A model generated the notes under the pieces. The model was not told where the DNA came from. It was given only the letters and a program-made list of their open reading frames with translations, and ran no database searches. Positions 10,889-22,200 of a stretch of 64,000 nucleotides of DNA are shown here, in pieces. Source of the DNA: Hibiscus mutabilis (lineage: Eukaryota; Streptophyta; Magnoliopsida; Malvales; Malvaceae); the NCBI GenBank assembly GCA_019671005.1, contig CM033738.1, positions 19,494,202-19,558,201 of the forward strand, read 5' to 3'. The first letter of the stretch is position 1. Every line of letters starts with the position of its first letter. The position numbers were made by a program, and so were the translations under genes.

Positions 10889-11184
10889 AAGCTTGCTTTG
10901 TAATAGGGTAAGGTATGGATGATGAATGATTGCGGGTTAACTTCTATTTTCACACTGCCACAATATTCATAACATTAATATGGTTGCAAGAAAAATAAAT
11001 GCATGTATAATGATGCGAATGTCATGATGCAATGCAAGAATGTATGCAGATAACGTACTGATTCCGCTGGTAATCGCCCTTTTGAACTACTTCCACAGGA
11101 ATTAAAGGGTCTAAATTACAACAGAGTTCATATTACAAAATGAAGATCCCCAATACAAAAGAGTACTAATTACAACACAGAGCC
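10889..11184 (-). other. Spacer between ORF1 and gag
   Basis: No coding sequence seen. On the minus strand it follows the ORF1 stop and precedes the gag ATG. It contains repeated ATGCAA/ATGATG-type words (10990-11050) and is conserved in copy A2 (58683-58970). Confidence 0.5.
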
Positions 11185-13480
11185 CTATAGATAAGCCCTA
11201 GCTCTATCTCCTAATTTTCCAATCGCCCTGAGCAACTTTATGAACCTGGGAGCTTCTTCCATTTCTGGGAACACGAAAGGTCGAAGTGTTTCGGCCTCGA
11301 TGGCCAAAACATTCACATGCCTGGCGACTCGCTGTATGTCCACCATCAGGTTTACGTAATATTGGTCCCTATCTTGTACCATTCGGGCAGCATCACGCAG
11401 TCTTCTTTGCCAATAAGTGTTCACTCCGGCTGTAGCCTCTTCGAATACACTAATTCTTTCCTCATAATCTTCAACAGATGCTTCAAGGGACTTAATTCGG
11501 GTTCGTAACATGCCTACTTCGCGCTCTCTTTCTTGTAGCTCAGTGAAGCCATTCCTCTGGTAGTACGTTCGAAAGGAGTGTTCTACTTCTACCACATTTT
11601 CTTTCAATTCGTCATTCTGACTTCGGCTTTGATCCAGACTTTGAATAGTGTCATCGTACAACTTTTACATCTCTAACAATCTATTCCGGCTATTCATGGA
11701 CCTTCTTTTCCATGCAGCGACGTTTTCTCTCTCGTGGTTGACTGCTTGTTTTCCTTTGCTAATTTCTTGCCTAGTTCTTTCCTTTTCTTGGTCAATGACC
11801 TTCTTGAAGGACCGTCTTTCTTCCTCAATAGCCAACCGATAGCTTTCTATCTCCTTCTCGACCGCTCTCTTGCCGATTTCTCGTTCTTCTTCCACCAAAC
11901 GGATACCATTTATTCTTTCCTTTTCCACGACTATGAACTGACTTCGGTCGGCCTTCTGTATTTTCGCTTGTAGTAGAAGGGTATCCTTTTGGTAAAGAGC
12001 GTTCTTGTCGCTCAAAATCTGCATTTAATTTCTTCAACTGTCTAATGATCCTATCCCGTTTGTTGACCTCTAAGCTTTCTTTATAGAGCTCATTCGCATG
12101 TTGAGTCTGTTCGGTGTCCATTTTCCTCTTAATTTCTTCGAGTTCATTTCGTAAGATATCGGCTTCAGATGGTACCACCCTTGTAAGCTCCTCAAGCGAC
12201 ACCACGGGTCCTTGATCGGATTCGGGAATCACATCATTAACCCTCAAACGTCTCCAAAGATCGTAGTCTAGGGTGGTCAGTTGCTCGGTGTCTCCTTCCA
12301 CCCTAATTCGGTAACAATGGTCCCAAGCCCTCATGATAGTCTGAACTTTCTCTTTGAACTCCCCTTTGAAAAGAAATTTAGTTCGGCTTAACCCGACGGT
12401 ATTGGGAATGAACTGTCGTGATCCGAATTGTCGGGACACCAAAAGCGGAACACAAGCAATCCCTCCATGCAGTCCCAACATCATCAGCCAGTTGAAATCA
12501 CCGCAACTATATAAAAAGTAATTAACTCTACCGAGCCACGGGACCCTCCATACTATGTCTTCGTCTTGGATGTTCCTGAAGAAACTAGCCCATTTTCTTG
12601 TTTTCAAGTCCTCTCGCCACTCTTTTGCTAAGTATTCCCGTAAAGGCGAAAAACCTTGGAAGGATATCCCCAATAGGACCCTCGTCGGCGTCTTCCACAT
12701 GTGGCTCTGAATCCATACCTGTAACAGTTGCGCACATCCTCGAAAACGTCCTTCTTCGTGCTTCCGACTGGCATTTAAAGAAATAAAGGTCTCAGCCAAA
12801 ATAGCTGGTACTGGGTTTGCTCGCCGTTTTACATGCTCAAACAGATCTAGAATGGCTACATCAATGTTCCTAAGAATTCTTGGAAAGATCACCAACCCAT
12901 ATATTCCCAAGGCAAGCATGTCTGTCCTTTTCTCCTCATCCGGATGTGCAGGTAGGATGTCTCGAATGTTCTCCTATGCGAATACTGTACTATCTCCTCG
13001 AAGTCGGATTAAGCCATTGACCCAATCGTCACTCATTCTGTAAACGTTTTGAGCTTTGAAGTGTAATTCTGATTCCTCGGAGGTTTTGCATAAATCCAAT
13101 CTTCCTGAACGTTTTTATGATTAAGCAGAGTGGTATATTCTTCTACTGTTGGCATCATGTCCTGTCCATTGAAGGTGAAGCAGCAAAAGGCAGGATTCCA
13201 GAACTGAAAAATGGCTCGGAGTAGGGGCTGGTTGACCCGAATGTATATCAACTGTGCAATGTCGCCATAAATATCACAAAACCTATCTTGTAATCTCTGG
13301 TCTCATCCTTCCCAGATACTTTGAAGATCCCCTAAGTTGTTATGTTGAAGACTCACATAGGTGTACCCTGCTATCACGCGCTCACTTGGTAAATTGTCCC
13401 CTTGGGCCTTCTGGTTGACCTCTAACCAATGTCTAACAGATAAGTTAAGCTCCTCTTTTCTAAGACACCTTTTTTTCCAT
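11185..13480 (-). pseudogene. Ogre ORF1 protein, plant-mobile-domain-like plus coiled coil (copy A1)
   Basis: The extra ORF upstream of gag that marks Ogre elements; its role is unknown. It starts at the ATG at 13480. The N-terminal half carries RVIAGYTYVSLQHNNLGDLQ, FWNPAFCCFTFNGQDMMPTV, DMLALGIYGLVIFPRIL and RFRGCAQLLQVWIQSHMWK, a pattern I recognise from the ORF1 family related to plant mobile domains. The C-terminal half (about 12190 down to 11185) is a long charged coiled coil (RNELEEIKRKMD ... LQEREREVGMLRTRIKSLE). Lesions: an extra T in the homopolymer right after the start codon, in-frame stops near 13308 and 13033, and frame changes near 12000 and 11662. Usual length is around 700 residues; the visible parts add up to that. 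Confidence 0.8.
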
Positions 13481-14123
13481 GGTGAAAGACTTTCTGATCG
13501 GGTAAACCACTTGATCCAGTACCTTTATGTAATGTAAATGTAATAATGCATGAAAAAAATAGCAAAAGGAGACAATTCAGTACCGGATAAAATTAATAAA
13601 TACATAAATAAAAGGACAAATAAAATAAGGTAAACAACAACAAAAAAACCCTATTTATCCCTTCTAAAACACCTAAGGTTATCCGCATGGCTCTAAAGGG
13701 GTGGGTTTCTATATGTTCTCTACATGCAGTGTTGGTGCTAGGAGGTACCCGAATTGTCCTTGTTGTCCTCTACTAAGAGTAGCAAGGCCCCCGATCATCA
13801 CCCATTATAGGCTCCTTTCAACCGGGTTCAATTCAGGGGGACCCATTCGCTTATGCCTGCACGAAGGAACGATATCCTTACGAAAGCATAAGGTACTTGC
13901 TAGGCCTACACGGGATAACGATATATCCACGAAAGCATTAGCGTTTTCCCCCCACTTAAAAACGGGTTTATATGCCAAATTTTAAATGCGTTAAAATAAA
14001 CGCGCAATTACAACCGAATATTAATTTAATAGTCACTTTAATCCGGAACTTCTAATATTATTAAAGCAGTAATTATTTGAAAAAGCTTGACTCTCTTTAT
14101 TTTGTTAAAAACAAAAAAAATAA
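13481..14123 (-). other. 5' leader between primer site and ORF1 (copy A1)
   Basis: No reading frame. It holds GC-richer segments, including two small hairpins sharing the same loop (13864-13879 and 13913-13928) that could serve RNA packaging or dimerisation. Copy A2 has lost everything corresponding to 13801 onwards. Confidence 0.6.
13864..13928. repeat. Two leader hairpins with different stems and one loop
   Basis: AAGGA-ACGATA-TCCTT (13864-13879) and GGATA-ACGATA-TATCC (13913-13928). Both are followed by ACGAAAGCAT. They look like a duplicated unit whose stem has changed on both sides while the loop stayed the same. Confidence 0.55.
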
Positions 14124-14141
14124 TCCCCAGCAGAGTCGCCA
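14124..14141 (-). other. Primer-binding site, tRNA-Arg type (copy A1)
   Basis: On the minus strand TGGCGACTCTGCTGGGGA begins two bases after the 5' LTR end. It is nearly complementary to the 3' end of plant tRNA-Arg (as I remember it, ending ...CCCAGCGGAGTCG plus CCA). A tRNA-Arg primer is the known state for Ogre elements. Confidence 0.8.
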
Positions 14142-14258
14142 TCTGTAGCGATGTTTTTTCTCGCTAAAAATGATGTTTTTATATTTTGTTTTTGAAAATA
14201 TTTTCTTCCGCGTGGGATTTTAGAAAACCCGTGTTTTATTTAAAAAATGGAGTCGCCA

Positions 14259-14279
14259 CCGGCCACTTAGGTAGGCCGG
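14259..14279. repeat. Conserved U5 hairpin CCGGCC/GGCCGG
   Basis: A 6-bp GC stem with a 9-base loop, next to GAGTCGCCA (a primer-site-like word). Equivalents: 46923-46943 (A2, same stem), 33688-33708 (family B, CCGGTC/GACCGG, a paired change) and 46183-46208 (family C, one mismatch). Confidence 0.65.
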
Positions 14280-14474
14280 ACACCGTAAAAAAAACCAGGG
14301 ATTTAAAATTGATGGGTTCGGGAGTCGGTTATGGATGGGGAAGGATTAGCACCCCCACATCGCCCAAAATTGGTACTTTAATAATTACCACTTTATTAAT
14401 ATTAAACTTTCCGGATTAAAGTGACGATTAGATTAAAATTCGGTTATAAATGCGAGTAGATTTTAAGGGCCCCG

Positions 14475-14541
14475 TTATCCGAGAGTAAACGCCCAACCAC
14501 TATCACTACGCCTGATACTGGCCCCGTTTACGCTCAGATAA
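14475..14541. repeat. Long hairpin in LTR, 17-bp arms
   Basis: Arms 14475-14491 and 14525-14541 pair with two mismatches around a 33-base loop. In copy A2 (47137-47153 with 47187-47203) only one mismatch remains. Confidence 0.6.
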
Positions 14542-15475
14542 AAGGGCACCACATTGACATTATATATTCCATTATGCAAACTTAATAAGCAAAATATAAT
14601 ACATGGCAAATAATTTAAATACAATAAATATTAACATAATAGAATACTAATCGAACATATATAAAATACTAATCTAAAACATACATACATACATACAGAT
14701 TACTCCTACTCGTAAATAAAAACAAACTTAACATATCACAATAACAAGGCATGAGTAAATACATGTAGGAACAAAAACACATATTACAAGAAGATATACA
14801 TATTAAAATAAAACACATTGTAACATATGTAGAACATGGTATTATACATGACAAAGAAAATATACTAACACGTAACCTAAAAGCCAAGAGAACATACAAT
14901 ACATGCTAAAATACAAAACATGTTGTATACGAGCCAACTAAAATATCAATCTAATATGCGTGATACGAATGACCGAACAAATGCATAAAAATACATAATC
15001 ACCATAAACTTAACACATATATACATATAAACATGAAAATTCAAAGCATGTACGAGAGACATATGAAAAGGCAAAAAGGCTACATCAACATATACGATCA
15101 TAATAAACGAACATGAATATTTAAATATGGAACAGGACTGAAATGAAAAGAAATAAACATAAGAAACATAAATTAAAAGGCAATAATATGCGGTTTAGGG
15201 ACGAAATTGCAAACTGAACAGAACCTAAAAGGACTAAAACTGTAATTGGACCAAAGGGCAGGCTTGAAATGAAAATTTCAAAAACACGGTGGGACTTGTG
15301 AGGTAATTTCGCCATTTAAAAACTGATTCAATTTAATCCAGGGGTTGGATTGCAAGATTTTAGAATATAAGGGGGACCGGAATTGTAAATATCCTATGCG
15401 GCAAGACAGAAATGAAAATATTGAAAACGCGGGGGGATTTATTTCAGAATTTTACCATTTCACAAAATAAAATGC

Positions 15476-15485
15476 CTATAAAAAC
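15476..15485 (+). promoter_or_regulatory. TATA-like box in 5' LTR of A1, antisense to coding
   Basis: CTATAAAAAC, followed by the CT-rich tract and an ATG at 15593, as in the other LTR copies. Confidence 0.35.
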
Positions 15486-16491
15486 CCCTTTTTTAGCCCG
15501 ATCTCAAATTTTCCTCATTTTTTCCTTAGCCATTTTTATAATAACCCTTCTCTCTCTCATTTTCTCTCAACTCACCCATCCCCAAACCTTTGATGAACCC
15601 AGAACCCAGCGACTCTCTGCCGTCTTTTCCGCCGCTGGCCGCCGCTAGCCGACACCGGTGAACCAAAAGAAACACCCAAAACCAACCTCTTTTCAAACCG
15701 AACCCGAATATGAACTTAGATTTACACTAATACTCACCCTTTTGCCTAGATCTAAGTAAATACGAAACGAAAAAAAAGTTTTTTTTGTTTATGTTTAACC
15801 GAAATGAAACCAAAAGAGACCTCCCACTCCCTTCAGTTCACCATGTTCAGCTTGGGAAAGCTGAAGAGGCTTGTCACTAGTGAGGGGAGATCTATTGACG
15901 ATGAAGGTAACAAATCTACATCCCTCTCTTTTTGTTATTACTTCCTTTTTTTGTATGCGTGCAAAGAAGTAAGAAAAAAGAAAAGAGCGTTACCACTGAA
16001 GCTTTGTGCTTCTTTTTTTATTTTTCTCTAACTGATTACAACTGGGCTGCCTTACAATTACTTGTTTCATACATATATCCCTATTTTTTGGTTTGGTAGC
16101 AAGTACTGTAAAACATTTTTTTAGATATGAAATGATACTGACATCGCCTCTTTTTTATGTTTTTTTGATATATCTGAACGCGGTGGTTGGAGGCCGGCAT
16201 GATGGAAGCATGGTGACGGTGTGGGGGAGATGTCTTCGGCCAGAGGCGTTCTCGACCATTGGATCAGATTCGATCTAACGGTCAGGATAGCTTGAAGAAT
16301 GCACGGTCCAGATGAAACCTCGATCGGTGGAACAGCTCCAGATCGTGACACGTGGGGCTCAGCAGTCGAGGAGTTATAGCGCGTGGGATATCGAAGGGTC
16401 CGCGCGTGGATCGAACGCGCGCGTGGCATTCGAACGGTCCGGGCGTGAAATACACGCGTCCAGCTGGATATTTTTCCTTCCTTGATCGTGG

Positions 16492-16519
16492 CCGTTGGAT
16501 CAACATTTTGATCCAACGG
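16492..16519. repeat. LTR hairpin, perfect 12-bp stem
   Basis: CCGTTGGATCAA-CATT-TTGATCCAACGG. The A2 equivalent (49117-49147) has a 13-bp perfect stem. It is absent from the left LTR of A1, where it falls in the 229-bp deletion. Confidence 0.65.
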
Positions 16520-17123
16520 TTCCTGGTTGGCTGCGCAAAGACAAAGTAATTAGGGTTAGATATCTGATGGGTATTAGGGGTCTATTAGGGTTTTGGGCCT
16601 GGGCCGACCGGGCCTTGTAATTTATGGGTTTTGTAATAATATGGACACTTAATTTAAGTGGGTTTTTTATTTTCAGATTTGTTCATATATATTAATAATA
16701 ATATATTAATATAATAGTAAATGCATACACATACATACTTACCTACACATACATACAATTGTAATGAAATACATTCACACGTAAATACACTTAATAATAA
16801 TACATACAATTCATGCAACACTCATTCGTATACATTCAATAATAACAAGGGCATTAATAATATATACATGCAAACATATATAAACATACTCATAAATGCA
16901 CATATACCAACAGACATTATACGATACCCCTAACATAAATATAACCATATCACACACATATTAATAGGTACGTAATACACAACATAAATATATGCACCAT
17001 GCATACATTCACACATATATCATTATGTAATATTAATAACATATACACGCACACACATATATGTAATCATGCACTAATATATTAATATGATACTTAGAGA
17101 TTAGATAAAAATGAGTGATTACA

Positions 17124-17988
17124 ACCCGTCCCAATTGGAGCGGGGATGGATATAAGTGTAGTGGGTAGTGGGAGGGTGTGGATGTAAAAAGTCATACCCA
17201 CTGTGGGTAGTGGGTCAGTGATGGATTTGAGACCTTACCGCCCCGCATCCGCCCACCCATTAACTACCCGCCATATGAAATTAGGACCATTAAGTATTTA
17301 GATATAATTTCACAAACTATTATGTAAATCTTAAAATTTTATAGGGCATTCCTTGTAATTTAACCAAATCTTAGGGTATAACATTCTTTACCACTGCCAC
17401 CGTCGTTTCTTGTACCCCTAAACGCGACCCAAAAAAATATACCAAATTTAGGAAGTCACAACTGAAGCTTAACCCTAAAGAAAAACATAATCATAAAACA
17501 CAATATCACAAGCATAATGCAATGCACCCAACTACGTCTGCCAAAGATGAGGAAGGTTCTCATAACCTCCTCGCTACATTTGTCATCCGAAGTGGAATTC
17601 AGCTCGAAGGGTGAAACCACTGAACTTCTTCGTACAAATCCCAACCCATGCTCATACATAAATGATGTTTAAAACTCAAATTTCATAAATAAAGTTCCAT
17701 AAATTCGATATTTCATAAACATACTTCATAAATAATAGTTCATAAATTTTATAAATCATAGTTTCGTAAATTAGATGTTTCATAAATCAAAGTTCCATAA
17801 GTCATAATTAAAACACATTCTGAAATCATATGCATGTGAGGTCAACCATACAAGCCATAATGCATATAAATAATCACACAAGGTATACGACACCAACACA
17901 TAGAAAAATATATATAGCACCGTAAAGAAACACATCTTAGCCGAAGCAAACTTAACCTACTGAATGACGCGTCTCTCATGATCAAAAG
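17124..17988. other. Old spacer between copy A1 and the hAT MITE, no gene
   Basis: 17124-17275 is unusually GC-rich with GGGTAGTGGG/CCCACCC words resembling subterminal repeats of hAT-type elements, possibly a remnant cut by A1. 17660-17810 contains short AT-rich repeats of the type TTCATAAAT. No coding sequence was recognised. Confidence 0.4.
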
Positions 17989-18521
17989 TAGGGGTGCTTA
18001 GATTGGGGTAATCGGGTCTTCGGGTACTCAGATCGTCAGGTAGTGCTACGGTTGGCCCGTGTCCCGACCCGAGTGTTGCAGGTACCCGTTAGTCGGGTAC
18101 CCAGTTTTTGCAGGTACCTAGAAAATCGAGTAATTGGGTACCCGAATATAAAAAATATGTATTTTTTAACATAAAAATTATTTTATTAGTTTAATATAAA
18201 AAATATAAAAATATGTATTTATTAGTTTAATATAAAAATATGTATTTATTAAATATAAAAATATAAAAAAAATTAAGATTTTTTTTAGTTTAATATAAAT
18301 ATATATATATTGAATATAAAAAATATTAATTTCAAATTTATCTGAGTACCCGAGTAACCGGGTACCCAAAATTTTCAAATTTTGTGATTTGGGCCCGACC
18401 CGAGAAATGGCGGGCCGGTTACCTGATCGTGGTAAAACAATTCCAGATAAATACCTAGTTATTTATGTTTGACTAATCGGGTAGTCGGGTTGGTCAAATC
18501 GGGTGTTTTTGAACACCCCTA
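17989..18521. mobile_element. hAT-type MITE with 8-bp target duplication
   Basis: Starts TAGGGGTG and ends CACCCCTA, the terminal motif of many plant hAT elements. It is flanked by a perfect 8-bp duplication ATCAAAAG (17981-17988 and 18522-18529). Subterminal regions are rich in CGGGTACCCG-type words; the centre (18150-18330) is AT-rich. It has no transposase frame, so it is non-autonomous (533 bp). Confidence 0.85.
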
Positions 18522-18835
18522 ATCAAAAGTATGGGATCTAGTTATATCGGTACTATGAGAATAATTTTTATATTGTTACTATTATCACTATGCCATCAAA
18601 CTAAGTCTAAAACACTTGATTGAATATTTAAAGACTTATCTGATTCGTATTGTTGACCTCCAAACCAATCGAAGAAACGATTAGATTGAACGGTTCGGAT
18701 AAAGTTGGTCGTCGCTCGAGTCAAACGGTTTGGTGTAAGTCCAAACATGGAATTGAAATTATGAGGAAGATAATGCACCGTTGTGATATATATCTTTGGA
18801 AGTTGATTTCAATATATAACTATAATATATCTATC

Positions 18836-18863
18836 TTAATAAATAAATAAATAAATAAATAAA
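18836..18863. repeat. (AAAT)n microsatellite
   Basis: About seven AAAT/AATA units, directly abutting the Mutator-like element. The last 9 bases serve as its target duplication. Confidence 0.8.
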
Positions 18864-19276
18864 GGGTAAACTACTTAAATGACCACCTAACCATGAGGTT
18901 GGTTCTGATATGACCACCATACTTTCAATTGCGTCATTATGACCACTTAATTATTTAAGTAGTATCAATTAAGCCACCTACCGTTAAAACCTAAAGGAGA
19001 GAATAACGTGGCAGTTAACATAAATTTGTATAATTAAATATTTGGTCCTCATTACTTACATATTCAATCAATCTGGTCTTAAATCGAACAAAATTTTATA
19101 AACTTCATCCTCCAGTCAAATAGTGACATGTGTCACTACCTGATTTGAGGAGTATATTTTTTTATTTTTATTTTTAACTAATATTTTCTCATCCAATCAG
19201 ATGATGACACGTGTCACAATCAAATTGAATGAAAAAATTTTGAACCCGAAATTCATCCCAACAGGATTTGATCTTG

Positions 19277-19281
19277 CGTCA
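19277..19281. other. Target-site duplication CGTCA, left
   Basis: Matches CGTCA at 31081-31085 on the other side of the chromovirus. Confidence 0.85.
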
Positions 19282-22200
19282 TGTAATATCCCAAATTTTA
19301 GCTAGTGACTAAATTGTAAATTTTAAAAGTTTAGAGGGTTAAAGTATAAACATTGGAAAAGTTTAGGGACTAAAGTGTAAATTTCCCCAACAAGTAATTT
19401 TTTCAGTATGAGAGTGAATCAGATCGAAATAGATACCTTGATATCGGTTTTAAGAATTAAGATGCAGAAAAAGGTACTGAATTTAGATCGAATGAAATTG
19501 TTAAGCGTGCTAAGGCTAGAGAAATACAAGGATGGGTGACCTTCGGGAAGGTCCCATAAAAGTGTTTTTGATCGATATTTTAGACTTCGTAAGAGTAAAG
19601 AATATTCGAATGAATTATCGATAAAGGATTTCTAAGATAAATTTTATTCTATGAAGATTTTCGATAATTATCGAAATAGAAGACTGAGTTGGGAAAATTC
19701 AGTCTAAGTTCTGGGAAAGGAAGTTTTTATGAGATAATAGTTTATTTCCGAATATAGAAATATGAAATTTTTGGAATAAATTCGATAGTTCGAAAAGGGT
19801 AAAATCACAGTAGAAGTATTTTACGAATATCGGGAGATCGGATCGAATCAAAATTTCAGAGACTGGTCAAAAAAACCATGGAAAAGTCATAAAATACTAT
19901 TTTATGAATATTTTATTATTGTTGGTTGGATTCCAACTAGACGTAGTTGAATTTTTACAAGAATGGCAAACTAGTAAATAAAAACTAGTTGGAGGGCAAA
20001 TTGGTCATTTTGCCCCAATGGCATTTTTGAAATATTTAAAAAGTTACAAGGATAATTTTGGAAGAAGGAAATGGAAGAGTAAATCTTGGCCCTTGATTGA
20101 TGATAAGATCAATCTCAACCATTGGATTTAAAGGGCATTTTAGTAATTTCACTATCTAAATGAATTTAAAATTCATTTATACAAGACAAGTGGCCAAATT
20201 GGATGAAAAAAAAAGATGAAGACCATTCTTCATCCTAAAATTTCGAAATATGAGGGGAGAAAGAAAGAAAAAAGGATAAAATTTTTCCAAGTTTGATTCA
20301 AGCCCCGAAACTCGATTTTCAGGTAATATTTCCAACTGCAAAGTTGTTCTACTCTTCAATCTCTATCTTTCGGTGTGAATAATTCATGGAAAACATGCTT
20401 GATTGATGAGAATTTTTCATGAGAAGAAATTAGGGTTTATGGAAAAAGTTTGGCTTTTGGATTTTTATGATTTTATGATGAAATTCAAGTTGAAATCAAG
20501 TTAGTATAATGTTAAAATCATGATATTGAGTTGATATTTAAACCCTACATATTTTAGTTTGTATGAATATGATTAGGGTTTATGGATTAAAGTTTAATTT
20601 AGGGTTTGTGATGTTGAATTAATAATCTAGTAAGCTTGAATTGTTATTTGGAAGCAAAACCCTAAATTAAAAGTATAGAGATCATTTTGGCAATTCTGAA
20701 AGTTAAAGGAATAATCTAAATTTTTATGATTTTGAAGTGTATTTATGTTATTGATGTTGGAGGTGTGAAATTGAAGTTAGAATGTTAAACTGATGTTGAA
20801 TCGAATTAGTGACCTTTTGACAAATTGTCAAAGTTAAGTGACCAATTCAGAAATCAGGTTTTAGAGAAGGATTAAATTTGAATTTTAGTTATAAGGATGG
20901 AATTAAGATAATAATGTTGATTTGAAGACTAAATTGCAAAGTTAAGAAGCTTGAATCCTTATCTTTGCATTTTTAGTGACTATATCAGAAAGAATGAAAA
21001 ATTAGAAGGAATTATTCTTGAATAATTATTTGATGAAGAATGTGATACAATAGTGGTTTGAATCAAGTAAGGGGACCAAATTGACAAATAGCAAAGCAAG
21101 GAGAAATTAGTATAAAGTTTAAAGTTATTTATGGAAGTTGTGTAGAAAACTGGATTTGGCAGCAAGTTTGAAAATTCACCATAAATTCTACAAAAAAATG
21201 GTTAGATGGTGAATTTTATATCGATGTAAAGATTTATTTGTAGTTTCAGTTAAAATAAACGATGATTGATTTCAATTCATATATCAAAAGATATGAATTT
21301 TTAAGTGATGGAAGGTCAGAAAACAGAATAGCAGTCTATTCCGAAATTCAATACTGGAATTCGACTTTGAAAATTTACCATAAATCGTACAAATTGAATC
21401 TGGGTTTTTAGTTTATATGCTTGAAAAGCTTATCGAATCTAGTTTTGTTTCCAACAAACAGAAACTTAATTTGAGTTTTGAGTTAAATGATATTAATTTT
21501 TAATCGAATGAAGGTCAGAAAAATTACATAACAATTTCTGTTAGGACAGCTCTGTAAACGGGAGTTTGATGAATTTTCATAATTTTTTTAGATTTTATTA
21601 AATTATGTGGCTTATACCGTTAGAACCATTATCGAATCTAGTTTCTACGGTATGAAGGAGATTAAGATTCAGTATGTATTCTACCATGTAGAAGTAAATC
21701 TTTGATGGTAGTGCAAGTTGACAGAAAAAGGAAATTGAGACAATTTGTGTCTAAAGTTGGTTAGCAAGCTTGGAGGAATTATTTGAGGATCAAAATGGTC
21801 ATTAAGGACCAAAAATGAGTTTCTGAACAGTAAAAGGAAAGGAATAAATTTATGGAAAATTTTTATGTTGAATGATTAAAAACTTAATTGAAATATTGTT
21901 AGAAGTGAATCTAGCAAATGTTTATTTATATTCATATGAAAAATGAAGTTAAATCCGAATAAAAAGGATGTTCGAGGTACTGTGAAGGAAAGGATCGAGT
22001 AGAATTTAGTGAGGCATATTAATTAATTGGGCCAGGTGAGTGCATTTTTAAATGTTTGCATTATATTGAAAGTAGCATTGCATTTCTCTATAATACATGA
22101 TATGATACTTTGCTCGACATGGCAAGCTTGATGGAATACCATGTACGAATTATTGTTTGCATAAATAATGATGATCTATGTTTTCCATGACTATTTATGA

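Larger units (their letters stand above)
1..17123 (-). mobile_element. Tat/Ogre-lineage Ty3/gypsy LTR retrotransposon, copy A1
   Basis: Minus-strand LTR retrotransposon. Read on the minus strand from 17123 downwards the order is 5' LTR, tRNA primer site, leader, ORF1, gag, protease, a probable intron, RT, RNase H, a second RNase H, integrase, a tandem-repeat 3' region, purine tract and 3' LTR. An ORF upstream of gag, a break with splice signal between protease and RT, dual RNase H domains, a tRNA-Arg-type primer site and very long LTRs are the set known for the Ogre/Tat lineage. The visible part is 17.1 kb; about 0.93 kb of the 3' LTR lies before the window, giving roughly 18 kb in total. All reading frames carry lesions, so it is non-autonomous now. 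In the first 355 bases of the left LTR I count about 8 substitutions against the right LTR, so the insertion is fairly young. Confidence 0.9.
14144..17123 (-). repeat. 5' LTR of copy A1, complete (2980 bp)
   Basis: Begins TGTAGCG and ends ATTACA, with the TG...CA termini of an LTR. It is bounded inside by the primer site and outside by unrelated DNA starting ACCCG (17124). It contains, in plus coordinates: a hairpin with compensatory differences between families (14259-14279), a long hairpin (14475-14541), a promoter-like block (15476-15485), a GGGA-loop hairpin (15846-15865), GC-rich palindromes, and an AT-rich ATAC/CATA zone (16690-17110). No open coding region is conserved among the four LTR copies. 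Confidence 0.9.

Noticed and set aside
17981..18529. Hairpin-rich GGGTACCCG block as a CRISPR or satellite array
   Set aside because: Ends, 8-bp duplication and inverted termini show an hAT MITE; the repeats are its subterminal words.
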